Source: Lysobacterales bacterium
GTDB taxonomy: Bacteria > Pseudomonadota > Gammaproteobacteria > Xanthomonadales > SZUA-38
Reading direction: 5' to 3'
DNA length: 64,000 nt
Assembly (NCBI GenBank): GCA_028285525.1
Contig: JANQOZ010000001.1
Coordinates: 47,667-111,666, forward strand
Shown here: positions 8,950-16,035 of the stretch, one piece after another
How the letters are laid out: each line of letters opens with the position of its first letter
Numbering within the stretch: position 1 is the stretch's first letter
Made by a program: the position numbers and the translations under genes
The notes under the pieces: generated by a model
Told to the model about the DNA's origin: nothing
The model's input: the letters and a program-made list of their open reading frames with translations, nothing else
The model's database searches: none

Positions 8950-9396
8950 TCAACGGTAGGCGAAGTTACCGTTGATGTAGGTGGTCAGGTTCTGAATCTC
9001 GTCTTCCTTAGCACGCATCTTGTTCGTCACCAGTTCACCGATGCCGAGTACGCCAACGACCTTGCGGCCGCGGACCACCGGCAGGTGGCGGATGTTCTGT
9101 TGCCCCATGACGCTGAGACACTCATCCAGAGTGTGCTGTTCACCGACGGTAACCACATCGGCTGTCATAATTTCTGAAACCGGCGTGTCAACGGATGCCT
9201 TGCGCTCCAGAATGATCTTCCGTGCGTAGTCGCGCTCCGAGATAACGCCTGCGAGGTTGTCGCGATCGTCGACAACCACCAACGCACCGCAGTCCTTTTC
9301 AGCCATCAATTCGAGGGCTTCAAATACGGGAGCGTCTTGGCGAACGCTGAAGACGTTGCGCCCTTTTTCGTCGAGAAACTGGCTGACTGTCGACAT
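8950..9396 (-). CDS. CBS-domain pair protein
   Basis: A 148-residue cytoplasmic protein made almost entirely of two CBS domains. The first spans about residues 10-65 (ALELMAEKDCGALVVVDD then GVISERDYARKI). The second spans about 75-130 (MTADVVTVGEQHTLDECL, RHLPVVRGRKVVGVLGIGELV). Tandem CBS domains form a Bateman module that binds adenine nucleotides such as AMP or ATP and regulates partners. Stand-alone two-CBS proteins of this size are common in proteobacteria and their partners are mostly unknown. There is no signal peptide or extra domain. The gene is monocistronic by appearance, convergent with 8184..8936. Confidence 0.92.
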   Translation of the reverse strand: MSTVSQFLDEKGRNVFSVRQDAPVFEALELMAEKDCGALVVVDDRDNLAGVISERDYARKIILERKASVDTPVSEIMTADVVTVGEQHTLDECLSVMGQQNIRHLPVVRGRKVVGVLGIGELVTNKMRAKEDEIQNLTTYINGNFAYR

Positions 9397-9575
9397 GGCT
9401 TATCTCAAAATCTGATTTATGGCATCTCAAGGTGCACTAAGACGGGTGAAGAACGTGTGGAAACCCGGCGGCACCTTCCCTAACGCCAAGACTACGCTAT
9501 TTCGCGCAACTTCGACTGCCGAGCCTGTCCAGGAGGCTTTGCGGCGCTTCAGCCCAGCATTTTCAGGCTCATGGG

Positions 9576-10010
9576 CTAGGGCTGGCGCTCCAGCGAATTC
9601 GCAGCCGGTTTGTGCGTGACGCCAAGCTGGGTGATCAGCAGCGCGGCGCCGATCAGGGCAAAACCCTTGATAAACGACGCCTGTTGGATCACCCGCCACG
9701 CCTCATCGGTCGCATTCAGCATTTCATAGCCGTGGACAAGCACCGTGACCGGGAGAAGAAAAATCACCAGCAGCCAGCCGCCCAACCGAGGCCGCCAGTT
9801 GAACAGAACCATTATCGCCCCGGCCAGCTCAACGACACCCGAGATCAAAACCCAAAACTCGCGATACGGGACACCGTCGTGCATCAGCGCCACATAGCCT
9901 GGGATATTGGTGAAATGGGTGACACCGGACAGCAGAAACAGCAGGGTGAACAGCAGCCGGCCAGCCACCGTGATCAATGGATGATTGGGGAGTTGGCTCT
10001 CAGAAAACAT
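9576..10010 (-). CDS. DoxX-family membrane protein
   Basis: The product is 144 residues with four hydrophobic segments and the DoxX family pattern: an early LLFTLLFLLSGVTHF helix, the GVVELAGAIMVLFNW segment, and the FIKGFALIGAALLI segment. DoxX proteins are small inner-membrane proteins linked to redox stress and quinone or thiosulfate metabolism, but most have no known reaction. The gene is divergent from a tetR-type gene, with 118 bp between them holding two matching operator-like repeats. It is therefore a likely target of that regulator. The downstream region to the CBS gene (9397-9575) contains only shadow ORFs. Confidence 0.88.
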   Translation of the reverse strand: MFSESQLPNHPLITVAGRLLFTLLFLLSGVTHFTNIPGYVALMHDGVPYREFWVLISGVVELAGAIMVLFNWRPRLGGWLLVIFLLPVTVLVHGYEMLNATDEAWRVIQQASFIKGFALIGAALLITQLGVTHKPAANSLERQP

Positions 10011-10042
10011 CAGCTCGGGCCCTCCGGCAGCGATAATTATGG

Positions 10043-10052
10043 ACCACTCGGT
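10043..10052. promoter_or_regulatory. Operator-like repeat 1 (ACC-N4-GGT), DoxX/TetR intergenic
   Basis: ACCACTCGGT is a short inverted repeat of form ACC-N4-GGT. A second copy of the same form lies 42 bp away, about four helical turns, placing both on one face of the DNA. ACC-N4-GGT cores are a common type of TetR-family operator. It is proposed as a site for the adjacent TetR protein. Confidence 0.4.
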
Positions 10053-10084
10053 ATTTAACTTACCGCATGCCGACGAAATATTGA

Positions 10085-10094
10085 ACCGTTTGGT
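10085..10094. promoter_or_regulatory. Operator-like repeat 2 (ACC-N4-GGT), DoxX/TetR intergenic
   Basis: ACCGTTTGGT, flanked as GAACCGTTTGGTAC, is the second ACC-N4-GGT inverted repeat in this gap. It lies 35 bp upstream of the chosen tetR start at 10129, where it could overlap the promoter and give autoregulation. Confidence 0.45.
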
Positions 10095-10128
10095 ACGATA
10101 TTGGTCTCACATCGCCTGGAACGCACCC

Positions 10129-10761
10129 ATGCCGGCAAGCACCAAGAAGGCCAGTCGCGGACGACCCAAGACCTTCGATCGCGATCGCGTCGTCGCAGCC
10201 GCAATGGAACTGTGGTGGGAACGCGGACCGGGCCAGCTTTCGATCAATGAGCTGTGCACAACGCTCGGCATCGCTAAACCGGGCCTGTATCGCGAGTTTG
10301 GTGGGGAAGATGGCCTCATGGCGGCCGTGCTTTCACGCTACCGGACGACACGCATCGATCCGCTCCTGGATCAACTCACCCGGGAGCGACCGCTGGCGGA
10401 AGCCGTTCACGCACTCACGACCTGGCTGACCGCGCCCTCCGATTTTCCCGCCGGCTGTTTACTCGCAAAGACCCGGATGTCGCTCCAGCCAATGGGCGCC
10501 GAGGCAAAATTGCAGGTCGACGCGTTGCGTGACGGGCAAGTCGCCGGGTTAACTCAATGGATGGAGCGAGCAGCGGAACGCGGGGAACTTGCTGCAGGTG
10601 TAGACCCTCAGTTAGCGGGCAGGTATCTCGATACCCTGCTCACCGCACTGCTGACGCTGGTCGCGAACGCAGAACCCGCGAAGCTGGTGGCCGCGCAGAC
10701 GCGGCTGGCCTTTGCCGGAATCATGAAAACACCTGAAAGGAGCAACAAATGCGGGCAATGA
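10129..10761 (+). CDS. TetR/AcrR-family transcriptional regulator
   Basis: I place the start at ATG 10129 (MPASTKKASRGRPKTFDRDR), because the track's upstream extension crosses the operator-like repeats and does not look like protein. This gives 210 residues. Residues 15-60 form the TetR DNA-binding domain, with RDRVVAAAMELWWERG followed by the helix-turn-helix LSINELCTTLGIAKPGLYREFG. The C-terminal ligand domain contains FPAGCLLAKTRMSL, a pattern seen in TetR C-terminal domains that sense small electrophiles or quinones. The stop overlaps the start of the MDR oxidoreductase gene by 13 bp, so the two are co-transcribed. The divergent DoxX gene is the other likely target. Confidence 0.9.
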   Translation: MPASTKKASRGRPKTFDRDRVVAAAMELWWERGPGQLSINELCTTLGIAKPGLYREFGGEDGLMAAVLSRYRTTRIDPLLDQLTRERPLAEAVHALTTWLTAPSDFPAGCLLAKTRMSLQPMGAEAKLQVDALRDGQVAGLTQWMERAAERGELAAGVDPQLAGRYLDTLLTALLTLVANAEPAKLVAAQTRLAFAGIMKTPERSNKCGQ

Positions 10762-11738
10762 GGCAAAACGAATTTGGCCTGGCGGCCGACGTGGTGGAGT
10801 TGGTCGAGAGTCCGGATCCTAAGCCCGCTGAGGGTGAAGTGCTGATTCGTATCGAGGCTGCGGCGATGCATCTCGCCGACGTGAAGTTTGTCAGCGGCGC
10901 CTATGGGTTTCGGTTTTTTGGCGTTCCGCGATGGATGGGCGAGGAAGGAGTGGCGCGCATCGAGAGCATCGGCGGCGGCGTTGAGAACTGGCAGGTCGGC
11001 GACCGGGTGTTTGTCCCGCGCGGTATCGGCGCCTTTCGCGACTGTGCCTGCGTCGCGGCAACCGACCTCATGCGAGCGCCCGAAGGTGACGCGGACCAGC
11101 TGGCCCTCACGATGGTCAACGGCCTGACCGCGTTTCTGCTGCTGGAAGACTACACGCGCGCCCAGCCGGGAGAGTGGATTATTCAAAACGGCGCCAACTC
11201 GAGCTGCGGGCGCTATCTGGTCGCCCTGGCCCGCATGAAAGGGGTCAAGACGGTCTCGATTGTACGGCGTCCCGAACTCATCGAGGAGCTGCGCCCGCTG
11301 GGTGCAGACGTAATTCTGGTGGACAGCGGTGACCCCGACGACATGGCTCAGCAGGTGAGCGAGGCAACCGGCGGCGCGCCGGTGGTTGCCGGCATTGACT
11401 GCGTCGCCGGGCCGGCGACCGTTACGGTCGCCCGCTGCGTTGCGCAGAGCGGCCGGGTGATCAATTACGGATTTATGACCGGAGAGCCATGCCAAATGGC
11501 GTTTCACGACCTTTTCCTTCGCGAGGTGACGCTCGAAGGCATGAACATGAAACACGGCTATTCGCCGGAAGAGCTATCCGGCATCTATCAGCGCCTTGCC
11601 GACCTGATTGCCAGCGGTGATCTGCGGGCGGCCATTGCCGGCACCTATTCGCTCGATCGTTTTCTCGACGCCTATGCTCACCAGCAGCAAACCGGCGTGG
11701 ATCGACAGGGCAAGATCATTATTCGACCCAACGACTAA
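10749..11738 (+). CDS. MDR-superfamily NAD(P)H-dependent oxidoreductase (enoyl-thioester/quinone reductase type)
   Basis: This 329-residue protein has the medium-chain dehydrogenase layout: an N-terminal GroES-like domain (GEVLIRIEAAAMHLADVKF) and a Rossmann domain. The nucleotide-binding part reads IIQNGANSSCGRYLVALAR and KTVSIVRRPELIEEL. These match 2-enoyl-thioester reductase (MECR/ETR-like) members better than zinc alcohol dehydrogenases; the catalytic zinc ligands are absent. It probably reduces a carbon-carbon double bond or a quinone with NADPH. The start ATG 10749 has AAAGGAG 7 bp upstream and overlaps the end of the tetR gene. Co-transcription with a TetR regulator suggests induction by its substrate or a toxic relative. 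Confidence 0.88.
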   Translation: MRAMRQNEFGLAADVVELVESPDPKPAEGEVLIRIEAAAMHLADVKFVSGAYGFRFFGVPRWMGEEGVARIESIGGGVENWQVGDRVFVPRGIGAFRDCACVAATDLMRAPEGDADQLALTMVNGLTAFLLLEDYTRAQPGEWIIQNGANSSCGRYLVALARMKGVKTVSIVRRPELIEELRPLGADVILVDSGDPDDMAQQVSEATGGAPVVAGIDCVAGPATVTVARCVAQSGRVINYGFMTGEPCQMAFHDLFLREVTLEGMNMKHGYSPEELSGIYQRLADLIASGDLRAAIAGTYSLDRFLDAYAHQQQTGVDRQGKIIIRPND

Positions 11739-11753
11739 GGACCGCCCGTCCTT
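11737..11753. terminator. Weak hairpin between convergent genes
   Basis: AAGGAC-CGCCC-GTCCTT forms a 6-bp stem with a 5-nt loop exactly between the stop codons of 10749..11738 and 11754..13184. The T-tract is short on both strands, so it is at best a weak bidirectional terminator. Confidence 0.3.
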
Positions 11754-13184
11754 TCAGGGACAAAGCACCTGGTGGCATTCGAAAGAATCCAGAAAAATCG
11801 TATTGAACAGCGACGCCAGAAAGCCGGCATCGAGCTTCCACAGCTCGCGGCCGTCAACGCCGTTATTGCCTTCCCACAGCAGCGTATCGTTGACGACCCA
11901 GGCTAGAGGGCGCGGCGCCCCGTCCGAGGGACCAGGATAAACGTCACCGATCAGCGCCACGCCGCCGATGCTGCCGTTGGCCGCCCACCATTCGAAGCCA
12001 TGCTCGGGCGTCTCTGCGCGAAAGATGAGGTGGTTGTCGAAAACGACCGCGGGCCGAGGCGCAATACCCGCCGGGTCGCTGCTGATGGTCGCCACCAGCT
12101 CTGCATCGCTGCCGGAGACGCGCCAGAGCTGGGGACCGTCAGGCGATCTGCCGCCGAAATAGACGTGGCCGTTAAACTCCACGAACCGTTCGGGGTTGGA
12201 GTCAAACTCGCCGGGGGCAACGTCTGCGACCCTAAACGTACCGTCGAAGGTGCCGTCGCTACGCCACGGTTCCACACCGCTAGAGGGCGTTTCGCCGGCG
12301 AAGTACACCACGCCGTCAATCGGATCACCGGTAAATGCGTTGGAGGTGGTGTATCCGTTTTCAAAACCCGGGTTGATGTCCCGCACCAGCTGGGCGATGT
12401 CGCTGCCGTCAAGCAGGCGCCAGGGCTCTCGGCCAGCGGGCCCTCCTTCGGCACTGGCCATGAAGAGCCACCCCCCATCAACCGGCCAAAATCCGTTGCT
12501 GAAACTTAGCCTGACGTTATTTGAACCAAGGATCTCCGTAGCGATCTCACCGACCAGGCGGTGGGGTCGGGACCGAAGCGTTGGCGGCGTAACAGGCTTG
12601 GCGACCAGCAGTGCCGAGTTGGTACCGATGGGCGTCAGGGCATGAGGGTCGGAGCCACTCTGCGACCCGTTGATATCGACGTAGAGCACCGGGCCAGTGT
12701 TGGTGTTGAGCCACCAGATTTCCCGATCGCCGCTATTGTCACGGGCGTTGACCAGCACCCGGCCGCCGACGATCCCCAGCCAGCGCGGACTGGAGCTGGG
12801 CGGTCCGGCGAGAATATCAAAAACCGTCGGCACGCCCGGAAAGGCCAGCGTTGACCAAAACTCGCTTCCCGCCGCGTCGTCTCTGGCGTTGAACAAGGCC
12901 GCGTTGTTCAGGCTGCCCCGAAAGAGGGGATTTGAGCTGTCAGGACCCGTGCGCAGATCGGTCAGCAGCGTCGTACCCGCCGTCGAGCCGTCGCTGATCC
13001 AGGGTTCCGCGCCGTCGACACCGTTGTTGGCCCCAAAGAAAAACTGACCGCCGACGACCAGGCCGTCGATCTGGAACTGACCGTCAGGGCCCGGAAGAAT
13101 GTCTCGGACCATTACGGGCTGGGCCGCGGCCAGTCCCGAAACAAGAATGCCGGCGACTAGTGCGGCGATTCGGTCGATCTGCAT
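11754..13184 (-). CDS. Exported ELWxxDGT-repeat protein, copy A
   Basis: I shorten the track ORF to ATG 13184. A CAGGAG sits 8 bp upstream, and the resulting N-terminus MQIDRIAALVAGILVSGLAAAQ is a clean signal peptide. The 476-residue product contains ELWxxDGT-type repeats (EPWISDGSTAGTTLL, VEPWRSDGTFDGTF, FEWWAANGSIGGV, GRELWKLD), which form a propeller-like extracellular fold in large secreted proteins. No catalytic residues are apparent. It ends IFLDSFECHQVLCP, a F-x-D-S-F-E tail carrying two cysteines. The next gene, 13372..14802, is a colinear paralogue of exactly the same length. Function is unknown; surface binding is a guess. Confidence 0.85.
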   Translation of the reverse strand: MQIDRIAALVAGILVSGLAAAQPVMVRDILPGPDGQFQIDGLVVGGQFFFGANNGVDGAEPWISDGSTAGTTLLTDLRTGPDSSNPLFRGSLNNAALFNARDDAAGSEFWSTLAFPGVPTVFDILAGPPSSSPRWLGIVGGRVLVNARDNSGDREIWWLNTNTGPVLYVDINGSQSGSDPHALTPIGTNSALLVAKPVTPPTLRSRPHRLVGEIATEILGSNNVRLSFSNGFWPVDGGWLFMASAEGGPAGREPWRLLDGSDIAQLVRDINPGFENGYTTSNAFTGDPIDGVVYFAGETPSSGVEPWRSDGTFDGTFRVADVAPGEFDSNPERFVEFNGHVYFGGRSPDGPQLWRVSGSDAELVATISSDPAGIAPRPAVVFDNHLIFRAETPEHGFEWWAANGSIGGVALIGDVYPGPSDGAPRPLAWVVNDTLLWEGNNGVDGRELWKLDAGFLASLFNTIFLDSFECHQVLCP

Positions 13185-13371
13185 ATTGAAGACTCCTGCT
13201 GTTCCCAAGGCGCCGGGGGCCCAAAAACAGGGCCTGCCCATATTCCAACGCGCGCCCACAGCGGCTGCGCACAGGTTCTTCTCAGGAGATTGCGGTCTGG
13301 CCGGCTGGCCGACCGCATCGCGGAGTCACGGTGGACTGCTCTCGTCTGGCGGCAGAGAGGCTGAAAACGGG

Positions 13372-14802
13372 TCAGGGGCAGAGGGCCGGCACGCACTCGA
13401 AAGAGTCTTTAAAGATCTGCGTGAAAAGTGACTCCAGAAAGCCCTCATCGAGCTTCCAAAGCTCGCGACCGTCCATGCCGTTATCGCCTTCCCACAGCAG
13501 CGTATCGTTCACCACCCACGCCTCGCCGCGGGGTGAACCATCACCCGGCCCGGGGTTCACGTCTGCGATCAAAGCCACGCCACCGATGGTTCCGTTGGCC
13601 GCCCACCATTCGAAGCCGTTTTCGGGCGTCTGCGCTCGAAAGATCAGGTGGTTGTCGAAGACCAGCCAGGGTCGCGGTGCGGCGCCGTTGATGTCGCTGC
13701 TGATGGTGGCGACCAGCTCCGCGTTGCTGCCGGAGACCCGCCAAAGCTGAGGCCCGCTGGGCGACTGGCCGCCGAAATAGACGTGGCCGTTAAACTCGAC
13801 GAACTTCTCTGGGTCCGAATCCCGGTCACCCGTCGCAACGTCAGCAATCATAAACGTGCCGCCGCTCGTACCATCGCTCCGCCAGGGTTCGACACCGTCG
13901 TTAACGGTCTGGCCGGCGAAGTACACCACGCCACCGATCGGATCGCCCGTGAACAGGCCCGACGTGGCGTAGCCACTGTCGTTGCCCGGATTGATGTCGC
14001 GAACCTGCTGGGCGACGTCGCTGCCGTTTGGCAGAACCCAGGGCTCGAACCCATCCGCTTCCCCGTCGGCGGTCGCCATAAAAAGCCAGCCGCCGGCAAC
14101 GGGCCAGAAGCCGTTACGAAACGTGAGTCGGACACTGTTGGTGCCAAGAATTTCCGTCGCGGTATCTCCTACCAGACGATGGGGACGAGCGCCGACGGTG
14201 GGGGGCGTCACGGGTCGGGCAACCAGCAAAGCCGAGTTGGCGCCGATCGGCGTCAGCGCCTGCGCGTTGGAGCTGCCCTGGTCCCCATTGATGTCCACGT
14301 ACAGCACCGGGCCCGAGTTTGCGTTGACCCACCAGATCTCTCGCTCGCCGCTGCTGTCCGACGCTGACACCAGCACCCTGCCGCCGACGATGCCGAGCCA
14401 GGACGGACTCGAGTTTGCCGGTCCCGGGCGAATATCGTAGACCGTCGGGATACCCGGAAAGGCGGCAATGGAAAAGACCTCGCTGCCTGACGCATCGTCA
14501 AAAGCATTAAAGAAAGCCGCACCGCCCAAGCTGCCGCGGAAGGTTGGGAAGGACCCGTCCTGACCCATACGCAGGTCGGTGAGCTGCTGTGTACCCGCCG
14601 TCGTGCCGTCGCTGATCCACGGCTCGGTGCCGTCGTTACCGTTGTCCGCGCGGAAAAAAAACTGCCCGTCGTTGACAATGCCGTCCAGCTGCGACTGGCC
14701 ATCAGGGCCGGGCCAGATGTCCCGCACCATTTCCGGCTGAGCCATTGCTGATCCAAAGCCTAGGCAACCGGCAAGCAGAGCGACCATTCTATGGATCCAC
14801 AT
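13372..14802 (-). CDS. Exported ELWxxDGT-repeat protein, copy B (tandem paralogue)
   Basis: This 476-residue protein aligns end to end with copy A without visible gaps, and most positions are identical by eye. The similarity includes the signal peptide, the repeats (EPWISDGTTAGTQQL, VEPWRSDGTSGGTF, FEWWAANGTIGGV, GRELWKLD) and the tail IFKDSFECVPALCP. The start ATG 14802 has the same CAGGAG at the same spacing as copy A. The two lie in direct tandem with a 187-bp gap, so they arose by duplication. The differences are spread along the protein, which suggests both copies are maintained rather than one decaying. Molecular function is unknown. Confidence 0.87.
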   Translation of the reverse strand: MWIHRMVALLAGCLGFGSAMAQPEMVRDIWPGPDGQSQLDGIVNDGQFFFRADNGNDGTEPWISDGTTAGTQQLTDLRMGQDGSFPTFRGSLGGAAFFNAFDDASGSEVFSIAAFPGIPTVYDIRPGPANSSPSWLGIVGGRVLVSASDSSGEREIWWVNANSGPVLYVDINGDQGSSNAQALTPIGANSALLVARPVTPPTVGARPHRLVGDTATEILGTNSVRLTFRNGFWPVAGGWLFMATADGEADGFEPWVLPNGSDVAQQVRDINPGNDSGYATSGLFTGDPIGGVVYFAGQTVNDGVEPWRSDGTSGGTFMIADVATGDRDSDPEKFVEFNGHVYFGGQSPSGPQLWRVSGSNAELVATISSDINGAAPRPWLVFDNHLIFRAQTPENGFEWWAANGTIGGVALIADVNPGPGDGSPRGEAWVVNDTLLWEGDNGMDGRELWKLDEGFLESLFTQIFKDSFECVPALCP

Positions 14803-14979
14803 GTTGCAAACTCCTGGTTGTACTTTTGCTGTCCAGCGCAGCGGTTTACGCCCCTGGAGCCTATCTAACGCTCACAGGGTAAAAATGTGCACAGACGCGG
14901 TAGCCAGCCGCGTTAACCGGTTTCTGAACGAGTCCTGACCCTCTTCTTTCAAAGCAAACGCCACCCACCGCGGCCGGCG

Positions 14980-16035
14980 TCAGTCGGGATGACCCGTTTG
15001 GTCTTTCTCGAATCGCTGCCTGAGAATCTCGACATAGGGAACAGCGCTGTTCAGATTGCCAACAAAAGGATCCACATCTGCATCAGCGTTCCATTCGTAC
15101 TCCGTGCTCTGAGCAATCATCTGCGCTGCTGGCTTGCCGAAAAACCGTTCCAGCACGGCGAGGCTCATGTCGATCCCCGCTGACACTCCCGAGGAAGTCA
15201 GAAACCGTCCGGACTCCACCCAGCGCGCTTCTGATCGCCAGTTCGCCGGCCCCTGCTGCACGATGTAGTCAAAAAACGCCTTGTTCCCGGTTGCCTGTAC
15301 ACCTTCCAGCAGTCCCGCCCTCGCATAGAGCGCTGCACCAGTGCAGACCGAGGTGACGACGGCCACCTCGTTTGCGCGGTTTTGCAAAAACTCGATCATG
15401 CGGGGATTTTCCACCTCGACCAGCGTGCCGATGCCACCCGGGACCATAAGCACATCGAGATCGGGAGCGTCGTCAAATCCGTACTGGGCCTCCAGCCTGG
15501 GAGCCATTGCTTTTGGATAGCTGGTGGTGGTGAGGGCAACCGACCGTTTCTGCTCAGCGATCAGATGTACCCGAACATGGTCAGGCCCCATATTCATCCA
15601 CATCTCTAGCGGACCGAACACATCAAGCGGCTCGGCTCCATCGTAAAGTACGATGCCGATGTCGAGAGGTGGATCCCAGGTGTCAGTGATCGTGCCGGAT
15701 GGTCGCGCCACCGAAAACGGGACAACGCCCGATTTTTCCCCCACTTGCCACCGCAAGCGGTAGCTGCCGTCCGGCAGGCTCCCTGGGACCATCGCCATCA
15801 GGTCGTTGTTTCCCATCGTGTGCAGGCCGCTCACGGCGTGTTCCGTCTCATCGCCCAACACAACAACCTCATACGGTTCATCTTCAGGCAGCTGGTCAAA
15901 TTCGATCAGCAAGCTTCGAAGCGTGCGCGACAGCACCGACCCAGGCTCCGGATAGCTCTTAACGACTTCGATGGACGCCGCGGATGTTGATGCGATCAAC
16001 AGGCAGATCGCCAGTGCTCCCTTCAAAGCGGTCAT
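14980..16035 (-). CDS. Exported fusion of a CopC-like domain and a DJ-1/PfpI domain
   Basis: The 351-residue protein has a signal peptide (ALAICLLIASTSAAS). Residues about 20-115 resemble the CopC/YcnJ-type periplasmic beta-sandwich: a S-Y-P-E-P-G-S-V-L-S start, a V-V-V core and DGSYRLRWQV near the end. Residues about 125-325 are a DJ-1/PfpI class I glutamine-amidotransferase-like domain (IGIVLYDGAEPLDVFGPLEM, DVLMVPGGIGT, SVCTGAALYARAGLL, TSSGVSAGIDMSLAVLE). The nucleophile-elbow Cys is C231. The N-terminal domain lacks an obvious His at the mature N-terminus, so canonical CopC Cu(II) binding is doubtful. Its start overlaps the stop of the TonB-receptor gene by 4 bp (ATGA), so translation is coupled. 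A role in metal handling is inferred from context. Confidence 0.8.
   Translation of the reverse strand: MTALKGALAICLLIASTSAASIEVVKSYPEPGSVLSRTLRSLLIEFDQLPEDEPYEVVVLGDETEHAVSGLHTMGNNDLMAMVPGSLPDGSYRLRWQVGEKSGVVPFSVARPSGTITDTWDPPLDIGIVLYDGAEPLDVFGPLEMWMNMGPDHVRVHLIAEQKRSVALTTTSYPKAMAPRLEAQYGFDDAPDLDVLMVPGGIGTLVEVENPRMIEFLQNRANEVAVVTSVCTGAALYARAGLLEGVQATGNKAFFDYIVQQGPANWRSEARWVESGRFLTSSGVSAGIDMSLAVLERFFGKPAAQMIAQSTEYEWNADADVDPFVGNLNSAVPYVEILRQRFEKDQTGHPD

Noticed and set aside
10608-11555. 315-aa minus-strand ORF over the MDR gene
   Set aside because: The opposite frame carries an unmistakable Rossmann-fold enzyme; the antisense protein is His/Arg-rich with no motif.
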